Of a stretch of DNA of 16,916 nucleotides, positions 1-6,438 are shown piece after piece. Within the stretch, counting starts at the first letter, position 1, and every line of letters begins with the position of its first letter. The notes below the pieces were generated by a model that saw nothing but the letters and a program-made list of their open reading frames with translations, did no database searches and was not told the DNA's origin. This DNA is from an uncultured Prevotella sp. (GTDB lineage: Bacteria; Bacteroidota; Bacteroidia; Bacteroidales; Bacteroidaceae): the NCBI GenBank assembly GCA_900553595.1, contig USEC01000039.1:1-16916 (forward strand), read 5' to 3'. Both the position numbers and the translations under genes were made by a program.

Positions 1-8
1 GGTAATGG

Positions 9-90
9 CTTAACTTCTGAATTCTTAACTCCTGTATTCTCAAAGCATACGGCTTTAACTTCTATAACTTCTTTAACTTCTCTAACTCCT
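9..90. repeat. Left-edge array of CTTAACTTCT-type repeats
   Basis: The word CTTAACTYCT occurs at 9-18 and 24-33 (15-bp step), followed at 54-89 by four tandem 9-bp units of the type TTTAACTTC. It is the reverse complement of the AGGAGTTAAG words at the right end of the window. A 17-base block at 24-40 is an exact inverted copy of 16744-16760 and 16803-16819. No reading frame is credible here. The function is unknown; it is an intergenic repeat family in opposite orientation at the two ends of the window. Confidence 0.8.
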
Positions 91-137
91 AAAAAAAAAC
101 TTCTTCAGCTCCCCATCCACGAAAATGAAGTGCTTTA

Positions 138-168
138 TTTGTGCGCAAAGGAATTATTTGTAACTTTG
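138..168 (+). promoter_or_regulatory. Bacteroidota-type promoter for the GH43 lipoprotein
   Basis: TTTG at 138-141 is followed by exactly 19 nt and then TAACTTTG at 161-168. This matches the primary sigma factor consensus of Bacteroidota (-33 TTTG, -7 TAnnTTTG). Transcription would start near 174, giving a leader of about 78 nt that ends in an A-rich stretch (GAAAAGAAAAAG) before the ATG at 253. The position of the promoter also argues against the longer reading frame that opens at 130. Confidence 0.8.
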
Positions 169-252
169 CACACGATAGACGGTGCGCAGGCACTCAGTGC
201 TACGCCCCGACAAACCCTTATAATCAAAACTAAAAGCAAAGAAAAGAAAAAG

Positions 253-1284
253 ATGAAGACGACACGTTTCACGACACTCCTCGCCCTCCTCGCCACTGCC
301 CTCCTTTCGGCATGCGGAGGCGACGACCCATCAACGAACCCCAATCCCAATCCCGGCGCAGGAGGTGCTTCGGGAGGCAGCGGCAGCGGTACAGGCACTG
401 TCGCAATGGCGCAGCTGCGGCTCGCCGACCCTACCATCTTCCCCGACGACGACGGCACCTACTACCTCTACGGCACCAGTTCCGACAACGGCTTCGAGGT
501 GTACAAGAGCACCGACCTCATCACATGGGAAGGCCCGTGCGGCAAGACTTCGGGCGGATTCTGCCTCGTCAAGGGCAGCAGCTACGGCAGCAAATGGTTC
601 TGGGCACCGCAGGTGTTCAAGCGGGGCGACACCTACTACATGGCCTACTGCGCCGATGAGCACCTCGCCATAGCCACAAGCGACTCGCCGATGGGGCCGT
701 TCCGCCAGCAGCAGCTCGCGCGGATTCCGGCGGGAATGAAGGAAATCGACCCCTTCGTGTTCTTCGACGACGACGGCAAGACATACATGTATCATGTCCG
801 CATAGTGGACAACAACAGCATATATGTGGGCGAAATGAACGCCGACCTCACGAAGATTGACGAGAGCACCGTGAAGCTTTGCATCAAGGCGGCTCCCGAT
901 GGATGGGAGAACACCGAACGCCGCTCAGGGGGAGTGGCCGAGGGTCCGACGGTGGTGAAGCTCGACGGCACATATTACATGTTCTACAGCTGCAACGACT
1001 ACCAGCTGCCCACCTACGCCGTGGGTGTCGCCACTGCCAAGTCGCCGACGGGTCCGTGGACAAAGCCTGCCGCGCCCATCATCAGCCGCGACAACATCGG
1101 CCACAACGGCACGGGTCATGGCGACCTCTTCCGCGACAAGGACGGCCACTGGCAGTATGTGTTCCACACCCACAACAACTCCACGACGGTGCACACACGC
1201 AAGACAGCCATCGTGCAACTCGAATACACCGGCACCGGCTTCAAGGTGGCAGACGGAACGTTCCGCTACCTGATGCACAAGTGA
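253..1284 (+). CDS. GH43-type (five-bladed beta-propeller) glycoside hydrolase lipoprotein
   Basis: A 343-residue predicted lipoprotein glycosidase that probably removes arabinose or xylose residues from plant-type glycans at the cell envelope. Residues 1-21 form a lipoprotein signal with lipobox LSAC (Cys21). A Gly/Ser/Pro/Asn-rich linker follows to about 50. The catalytic fold shows the expected acidic residues: Asp59 in LADPTIF (base), Asp166 in EIDPFVF (pKa modulator) and Glu230 in AEGPTVV (acid). Blade motifs such as DGTYYLYGT, WAPQVF, DTYYMAY and GTYYMFYS recur. Asp24-Asp25 just after the lipid Cys resemble a Bacteroidota surface-export signal (inference). The start at 253 was chosen because it gives the signal peptide and lies downstream of the promoter at 138-168. 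No SusC/SusD genes are adjacent. The fold and catalysis are well supported; the substrate is not determined. Confidence 0.88.
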   Translation: MKTTRFTTLLALLATALLSACGGDDPSTNPNPNPGAGGASGGSGSGTGTVAMAQLRLADPTIFPDDDGTYYLYGTSSDNGFEVYKSTDLITWEGPCGKTSGGFCLVKGSSYGSKWFWAPQVFKRGDTYYMAYCADEHLAIATSDSPMGPFRQQQLARIPAGMKEIDPFVFFDDDGKTYMYHVRIVDNNSIYVGEMNADLTKIDESTVKLCIKAAPDGWENTERRSGGVAEGPTVVKLDGTYYMFYSCNDYQLPTYAVGVATAKSPTGPWTKPAAPIISRDNIGHNGTGHGDLFRDKDGHWQYVFHTHNNSTTVHTRKTAIVQLEYTGTGFKVADGTFRYLMHK

Positions 1285-1308
1285 CGGATTGTTACCCTAC
1301 AGAAAAAG

Positions 1309-1396
1309 AAGCCTTGTTTGTGTCGCAAACAAGCCTTGTTCGCACTCCGAAGAAGCCTTGTTTGCAGACAAAACAAGCCTTGTTTGTAGAACAAAG
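1309..1396. repeat. 22-bp phased tandem repeat (AAGCCTTGTTTG), locus 1
   Basis: Four units begin at 1309, 1331, 1353 and 1375, exactly 22 bp apart. Each opens with AAGCCTTGTT(T/C)G and continues with a variable stretch of about 10 bp that usually ends in AAAC or GAAG. The array fills the gap between the GH43 gene and the membrane-protein gene. It creates a false 46-residue N-terminal extension of the downstream reading frame. Related arrays lie at 10815-10873 and 16633-16713. Confidence 0.9.
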
Positions 1397-1426
1397 AAAA
1401 CAAGCAAACTGCAAAACACATCTCTT

Positions 1427-3256
1427 ATGAGAATAAAACACTTATTGTCAGACCATTACAAAGCAGTCATCTCCGCGCTCTTCTTCGTGGCGATGCTGCT
1501 GCTTTGGGGCTTCTGGCTGCCTGAGGTGACCGCCTATCACGAGCAGACCCAGATGTTCCTCTTCACCCCCGACTACTTCAAGGAGCACCTTCCGCTGCCC
1601 GGTGCGCTTGCCGACTACGTCTCGGAATTCCTCGTGCAGTTCTCCTTCTTCGTGCTCTGGGGTGCCGCCGTCACCGCCCTCCTGCTCACTCTCATGCAGC
1701 GTGTGGTGTGGGCAGTGATGCGCCAGTGCGGAGCGTGCGGCTCATGGTACGCTGCAAGCCTCGTCCTCCCGGCGCTGCTTGCCGCCCAGTGCACCGACCC
1801 CGACACCATGCCCACGTTCACCCTCTCACTACTTGCCGCCCTCTCGCTCTCGTGGCTGCGCCTGCGTCTGCGCCACAGCCGCTGGTCGTGGGCGGTGGAT
1901 GTGGCAGTGCTCCCCCTCTTCTATTGGGTGGCAGGACCCGTAGTGGCAGTGCCCCTCTGCGCTGCCGTGGCCTGCGCCGTGGTGCCGCAGCTGCGCGACG
2001 ACAGCCGCTCCACGGCATCACCGCTCAAGGCTGCCGCCGCCATTGCCGCCACAGCCCTCACGTTCTGGCTCACGGGCAGGGGTCTGCACTATTCGTGGGA
2101 GAGTCTGCTCAAAGGCATCTTCTACTACCGCCAGCCCGCCACGCTGCCCCTTGCCATGGACATGCTCATGGCCCTTGCCGCCCTGCTGCCCATGATTGCC
2201 GCCGCAGTGTCGCACATACGCCGCCGCAGCATCACAGTCCCGGCAGTCTATACGCTGCTCATAGCGAGCGGTGCGCTCATAGGCTGCGGCACGCAGAGAG
2301 CCATACTCGAAGTCATCGGCTACGGCTACCTCGTGCGCATGGGACACTATGCCGACATCATAAGCAAGAGCACACGCACGGCTCCGCGCTCCGAAGTGGG
2401 CGTGGCAGCCACCAACCTCGCGCTCTCAGCAACGGGCGAGATGCCCGACCGCATGTTCGAGTTCAGGCAGTTCGGCACCAACGGACTCATTCCCGACGCC
2501 AACCTCGACGCCAACACCACGATGATGGCGGGCGAGATATTCCTGCATCTGGGCATGGTGAACCAGGCACAACGCTACTTCTTCGAGTCGCAGGAGGCGG
2601 TGCCGGGCTACAAGCGCAGCAGCCAGTGCTACCGCCGCCTTGCCGAGACCAACCTCGTGAACGCCGACTACCGTGTGGCGGCACGCTATCTGCGGCTGCT
2701 CTCCCACACGCTCTTCTACCGCTCCTGGGCAGAGAAACGCCTCGCCTGGGCGACAACCGACCACCGTGCCGTGGCCGACGACCCCGAATACGCACGCCTG
2801 AGAAGCCTGCGTCCCACCGACGACTACCTCTTCGGAATGTCGGAGACCGACCTCACGCTCGGCGCACTCTACATGCACAACAAGCAGAACCACGCCGCAC
2901 TGGAGTACCTCATGGCCTACGAACTGCTCGCACACAACGCGCAACGCTTCATGCAGTACTTCCCCCTCGTGCTCAAGGCAGGACCGTCCTACATCCCGCG
3001 AAGCTACCAGGAGGGCATAGCCATATTCACAATGAACGACGGCGGCAACCCGCTCGCAGCCTGTGTGGATGCCACCACGAAGCGGCAGCTGGCCGATTTC
3101 CTCGGCATCTACCCCAAGGACAAGGCCGCGGCGGCACACCATGAGAAGCCGCTCTTCGCCGATACCTACTGGTTCTACCTCTTCGCCTCGAAGCCGCAGG
3201 GCGGCGACGGCGGAGCCGACAACAACGCAACACCCGGAAAAAACACGAAGAAATGA
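1427..3256 (+). CDS. Polytopic membrane protein with C-terminal TPR-like domain (DUF6057-like)
   Basis: A 609-residue inner-membrane protein of unknown function. The N-terminal half is hydrophobic, with about eight candidate membrane segments (roughly 12-30, 67-92, 108-121, 132-146, 156-187, 202-215, 240-262 and 270-288). From about residue 300 the protein is soluble and helical, with Ala/Tyr/Leu-rich TPR-like pairs (for example around 335-420, EIFLHLGMVNQAQRYFFES) and a Lys/Gly/Asn-rich tail. It resembles Bacteroidota proteins annotated DUF6057; this is family recall, not a search. The ATG at 1427 was chosen because upstream codons are translated 22-bp repeat. Its stop overlaps the next start by ATGA at 3253-3256, implying translational coupling to the heme-motif lipoprotein. 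A periplasmic scaffold or partner role is inference. Confidence 0.75.
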   Translation: MRIKHLLSDHYKAVISALFFVAMLLLWGFWLPEVTAYHEQTQMFLFTPDYFKEHLPLPGALADYVSEFLVQFSFFVLWGAAVTALLLTLMQRVVWAVMRQCGACGSWYAASLVLPALLAAQCTDPDTMPTFTLSLLAALSLSWLRLRLRHSRWSWAVDVAVLPLFYWVAGPVVAVPLCAAVACAVVPQLRDDSRSTASPLKAAAAIAATALTFWLTGRGLHYSWESLLKGIFYYRQPATLPLAMDMLMALAALLPMIAAAVSHIRRRSITVPAVYTLLIASGALIGCGTQRAILEVIGYGYLVRMGHYADIISKSTRTAPRSEVGVAATNLALSATGEMPDRMFEFRQFGTNGLIPDANLDANTTMMAGEIFLHLGMVNQAQRYFFESQEAVPGYKRSSQCYRRLAETNLVNADYRVAARYLRLLSHTLFYRSWAEKRLAWATTDHRAVADDPEYARLRSLRPTDDYLFGMSETDLTLGALYMHNKQNHAALEYLMAYELLAHNAQRFMQYFPLVLKAGPSYIPRSYQEGIAIFTMNDGGNPLAACVDATTKRQLADFLGIYPKDKAAAAHHEKPLFADTYWFYLFASKPQGGDGGADNNATPGKNTKK

Positions 3257-4716
3257 AACTCAAGCACATCATCATAGCCGTCATGGCGACGCTCGTCACG
3301 GCGTGCGGCAACACCCCCAGAAACGAAAAGAACGACACCCGTGAGCCGCAGATATTCCCCGACTACTGCGGAGTGACCGTCCCCGTGGGCATCGCGCCGA
3401 TGAACTTCGACGTCTGCGGAGGCGCCGACCGCATCGACCTCACCGTCAGTGGGACGAAAGGCGGAACACTCCACACCAACGCCGGAAGCGTGGATATGGA
3501 CATAGACGAGTGGCACGCACTGCTGGAGAAGAACCGCGGGGCAAGGCTCGACTTCTCGCTCGCCGTGCGGCGCAACGGCGAATGGACACGCTACGCCACA
3601 TTCCCGATGTATGTCAGCGACGCGCCGCTCGACGACTGGGGACTCACCTACCGACGCATAGCACCGAGCTATGTGAACTACAACAAGATGGGCATCTACC
3701 AACGCTGCCTCGCCAACTTCGACGAGACACCGATACTCGAGAACACCGCCGACCCCGGCAGCTGCATAAACTGCCACACCGCCAACCGCACCGACCCACG
3801 GCAGTTCACATTCCATGTGCGCGGACCGCACGGAGCGACGCTCATACAGCAGGACGGCAGGCGCGAATGGCTCAACACCGCCACCGACTCCACACTCGCG
3901 GCATGCGTCTATCCATACTGGCACCCGACGGGAAAGTATGTGGCTTTCTCCACCAATGTCACACGGCAGGACTTCCATGCCACACGAGGGGAGCGCATAG
4001 AGGTGCTCGACCTTAAGAGCGACCTGCAGGTTTATTGCCCCGCTACGCACGAACTGCTGCTCTCACCGCTGCTCCGCACCGACGACTTCGAGACCTATCC
4101 GGCGTTCTCGCCCGACGGCAAGTGGCTCTACTTCTGCTCGGCACGCTACAGGAAAATACCCGCGGAATACAAGGAAATACGCTACAATCTCTGCCGGATA
4201 GCCTTCGACGCAGCCACCGGCACCTTCGGAAACAAGGTGGACACCATCTTCAACGCAGCGGCACACGGACTCAGCGCCACACTGCCACGACCCTCCTACG
4301 ACGGCCGCTACATCATGTTCACCACCGCACGCTACGGCTGTTTCCCCGTATGGCACGAGGAGAGCGACCTCTGGTTGCTCCGCCTGAGCACGCTTGAGGC
4401 ACGGCCCATGACTGCCGTGAACTCGAAACGCGCGGAGAGTTTCCACAACTGGAGCCGCAACTCGCGGTGGTTCGTATTCACATCACGCCGAGGCGACGGA
4501 CTCTACACCAACCTTTACATGGCATCCGTGGACAAGGACGGAAAACCAACGAAGCCCTTCCTCCTGCCGCAGCGTCACCCGTGGAGCTACTACGACAACC
4601 TGCGCACATCATACAACACGCCCGACTTCACCGCCGCACCCGTGGAATTCGAGGCACGCATGGCGGCGAAGGAGATACGTTCGGGAGAGCGCACAGGCAT
4701 AAAAGTGAGAAAATAA
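3253..4716 (+). CDS. PD40/TolB-like propeller lipoprotein with a single CxxCH heme motif
   Basis: A 487-residue predicted envelope lipoprotein. Residues 1-18 form a signal with lipobox VTAC (Cys18). Residues 30-165 form a region without a recognised family. A CINCH motif at 171-175 is a canonical c-type heme attachment site. Beta-propeller blades of PD40 type follow: YPYWHPTGKYVAF (220-232), YPAFSPDGKWLYF (282-294), RPSYDGRYIMFTT (346-358) and HNWSRNSRWFVFTSRR (398-413). The gene overlaps the upstream membrane-protein gene by 4 bp, so the products are probably made together. Heme attachment would need a cytochrome c maturation system, which is not in this window. A redox, sensing or substrate-binding role is inference. 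The alternative is a structural propeller in which CxxCH binds metal or is redox-silent. Confidence 0.8.
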   Translation: MKLKHIIIAVMATLVTACGNTPRNEKNDTREPQIFPDYCGVTVPVGIAPMNFDVCGGADRIDLTVSGTKGGTLHTNAGSVDMDIDEWHALLEKNRGARLDFSLAVRRNGEWTRYATFPMYVSDAPLDDWGLTYRRIAPSYVNYNKMGIYQRCLANFDETPILENTADPGSCINCHTANRTDPRQFTFHVRGPHGATLIQQDGRREWLNTATDSTLAACVYPYWHPTGKYVAFSTNVTRQDFHATRGERIEVLDLKSDLQVYCPATHELLLSPLLRTDDFETYPAFSPDGKWLYFCSARYRKIPAEYKEIRYNLCRIAFDAATGTFGNKVDTIFNAAAHGLSATLPRPSYDGRYIMFTTARYGCFPVWHEESDLWLLRLSTLEARPMTAVNSKRAESFHNWSRNSRWFVFTSRRGDGLYTNLYMASVDKDGKPTKPFLLPQRHPWSYYDNLRTSYNTPDFTAAPVEFEARMAAKEIRSGERTGIKVRK

Positions 4717-4746
4717 GTAACAAACAAAAATCAACTAAAAGGCAAT

Positions 4747-5334
4747 ATGAAGAAAATCAAATCGTTAGTCATCATCGCAATCCTCTGCCTCTGCGGCACG
4801 GGAGCGCAGGCTCAGGACATCAAGGACATCCTCACCGGAGTGGCAAAGACCATCATCGGCGACAAGGCGACATCGAAATCGTCAATCACCGGCACATGGA
4901 AATACTCCGGACCGGCATGCGAGTTCGAGAGCGACAACTTCCTTTCAAAGGCCGGAGCACAGGCCGTCACGGAAAAGGTGAACAAAAGACTGGCACCGAT
5001 AATGAAGAAGACTGGCATCAACAACATCGTCTTCACCATCAACAGTGACGGTACATACACCTCGGCATTGAAGAAACACACCACAAAAGGCACCTACACC
5101 TTCGACGAAAAGGAGAAGACCATCACCTTCACCACATCAGGCGGACACAGCTACACCGCCTATGTCGTCGTGACAGGCAACACGATGAACATGCTCTTCA
5201 AGGCCGACAAACTCATGGAGATACTTAAGGTAATCAGCAACACAGCGTCGAACCTCAGCTCGTCGGCAGCAGTCATCAACGCCGTGCTGGGCAAATACAA
5301 CGGCATGCGCGTGGGCTTCGAACTCAAGAAGTAA
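4747..5334 (+). CDS. DUF4923 family secreted protein (lipocalin-like)
   Basis: A 195-residue exported protein of unknown function. Residues 1-22 are a Sec signal peptide ending AQA before Gln23. The mature part carries the family pattern: GTWKYSGPACEFESDN near 49-64, a helical stretch with KVNKRLAPIMKKTGINN, then alternating strands (FTINSDGTYT, KGTYTFDEKEKTITF, YTAYVVVTGNTMNMLF), which suggests a small beta-barrel. DUF4923 is essentially a Bacteroidota family (established knowledge). The gene lies 30 bp after the heme-motif lipoprotein and only 7 nt before xerD, so it is probably in the same transcript. The A-rich gap (AACAAACAAAAATCAAC) is a typical Bacteroidota translation leader without Shine-Dalgarno sequence. 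Ligand and partner are unknown. Confidence 0.85.
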   Translation: MKKIKSLVIIAILCLCGTGAQAQDIKDILTGVAKTIIGDKATSKSSITGTWKYSGPACEFESDNFLSKAGAQAVTEKVNKRLAPIMKKTGINNIVFTINSDGTYTSALKKHTTKGTYTFDEKEKTITFTTSGGHSYTAYVVVTGNTMNMLFKADKLMEILKVISNTASNLSSSAAVINAVLGKYNGMRVGFELKK

Positions 5335-5341
5335 GCCCGGC

Positions 5342-6253
5342 ATGAAGCAGTACGCATCCCTCCGCCGGCGGTTCCTGCGCTACCTCAGGCTTGAGCGCAA
5401 CTATTCGCCCAACACATTAGAGGCATACGCGCACGACGTGGACTATCTGCTCAACTATATCGGTGGGCTGAACCTCGCCGTGGAGGAGGTGCGTCTGGAA
5501 CATCTGGAGCACTTTGCGGCGACGATACACGAGTTCGGAGTGGGGGCACGCACGCAGGCACGCATCCTGAGCGGCGTGCGCACCTTCTTCCGTTTCCTCG
5601 TCATCGACGGCGTCATAAGCGACGACCCGACCGAACTCCTCGAGTCGCCCGACATCGGCGAACACCTGCCCGAAGTGCTTTCCACCGAAGAAGTGGACAT
5701 GATGGAACGTGCCATCGACCTCAGCAAGTGGGAAGGGCAGCGCAACAAGGCCATCATCGAGACGCTTTTCTCATGCGGCCTGCGCGTGTCGGAGCTTGTC
5801 ACGCTGCGTTTCAGCGATGTCTTCGCCAAGGAACGCTACCTGCGCATAGTCGGGAAAGGCGGCAAGGAAAGGCTCGTGCCAATATCGCAGCAGGCCCTGC
5901 ATGAGATAGAACTGTGGCTTTACGACCGCAACCTCATGACGATAAAGCCCGGAGAGGAGGAATATCTATTCCTCAACCGGCGCGGAGCACACCTCACACG
6001 CACCATGATTCTCATCATGATAAAGCGCACGGCAGCCGAAGCCGGCATCAGCAAGACCGTCTCTCCGCACACACTGCGCCACTCCTTCGCCACAGCACTG
6101 CTCAAAGGCGGAGCCGACCTGCGTGCCATACAGGAGATGCTGGGACATGAAGACATAGGCACAACACAGATCTACACGCACATCGACATTACGCATCTGC
6201 GCGAAGAAATACTCCTTCACCATCCGAGAAACATCAAGAAGGCGGAAGAATGA
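5342..6253 (+). CDS. xerD: Tyrosine recombinase XerD
   Basis: A 303-residue site-specific recombinase that resolves chromosome dimers at dif together with XerC. The N-terminal SAM-like core-binding domain covers about 1-105 (FLRYLRLERNYSPNTLEAY is typical). The catalytic domain follows with the full set of residues: Arg148 in CGLRVSEL, Lys172 in GKGGKERLVP, His243 and Arg246 in HTLRHSFAT, His269 in LGHEDIGTTQIYTH and the nucleophile Tyr278. Length is standard for XerC/XerD. It starts 7 nt after the DUF4923 stop and has no promoter of its own that I can see, so it is read from the upstream genes. A phage integrase is unlikely because there is no mobile-element context, and the size and sequence fit the core enzyme. 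XerC versus XerD cannot be settled from this sequence alone, but XerD is favoured. Confidence 0.92.
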   Translation: MKQYASLRRRFLRYLRLERNYSPNTLEAYAHDVDYLLNYIGGLNLAVEEVRLEHLEHFAATIHEFGVGARTQARILSGVRTFFRFLVIDGVISDDPTELLESPDIGEHLPEVLSTEEVDMMERAIDLSKWEGQRNKAIIETLFSCGLRVSELVTLRFSDVFAKERYLRIVGKGGKERLVPISQQALHEIELWLYDRNLMTIKPGEEEYLFLNRRGAHLTRTMILIMIKRTAAEAGISKTVSPHTLRHSFATALLKGGADLRAIQEMLGHEDIGTTQIYTHIDITHLREEILLHHPRNIKKAEE

Positions 6254-6341
6254 CACTCCTTTCCGCCACAGCCTGACCCGCGTCGCCGCCCCGTCGGGAC
6301 GACCCTGCCTTTTGTTTAAAAAACATTTATTTTTTACCTGT

Positions 6342-6375
6342 TTTGTCCTTATTCACAGATTATTGCTTACTTTTG
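6342..6375 (+). promoter_or_regulatory. Probable promoter for the M16 peptidase gene
   Basis: TACTTTTG at 6368-6375 matches the Bacteroidota -7 element. TTTG at 6342-6345 could be the -33 element, with a spacer of 22 nt, a little longer than the usual 19-21. The region from 6311 is strongly AT-rich, unlike the genes on either side. Transcription would begin near 6381, giving a leader of about 58 nt before the ATG at 6439. Confidence 0.6.
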
Positions 6376-6438
6376 CAGAATGCTACTATATTCGCACGTT
6401 TCGATATAACGAAATTCATAACAATAAACAATAATTTC

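Noticed and set aside
130..252. N-terminal extension of the GH43 frame from the ATG at 130
   Set aside because: It overlaps the exact promoter at 138-168 and would bury the lipoprotein signal 41 residues inside the protein.
1309..1396. CRISPR array (also considered at 16379-16505)
   Set aside because: Units of 22 and 32-33 bp with variable parts of only about 7-12 bp are too short for repeat plus spacer, part of the variable sequence is shared between loci, and no cas genes are present.
1289..1426. N-terminal extension of the membrane protein from the ATG at 1289
   Set aside because: The 46 codons are translated 22-bp repeat; the ATG at 1427 gives a normal N-terminus before the first membrane segment.
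2426..3142. Long minus-strand reading frames opposite the membrane protein, lipoprotein, prmC and ychF genes
   Set aside because: They are shadows caused by GC-rich codon use on the coding strand; their translations have no recognisable domains and the plus-strand genes are well supported.
5342..6253. Phage or conjugative-element integrase
   Set aside because: Size, domain layout and active-site context match the core XerC/XerD group, and there are no mobile-element genes or attachment-site duplications nearby.
6254..6310. Intrinsic terminator after xerD
   Set aside because: The GC-rich stretch near 6280-6304 contains only 4-5-bp stems with poor loops; the later T-rich sequence belongs to the M16 promoter region.
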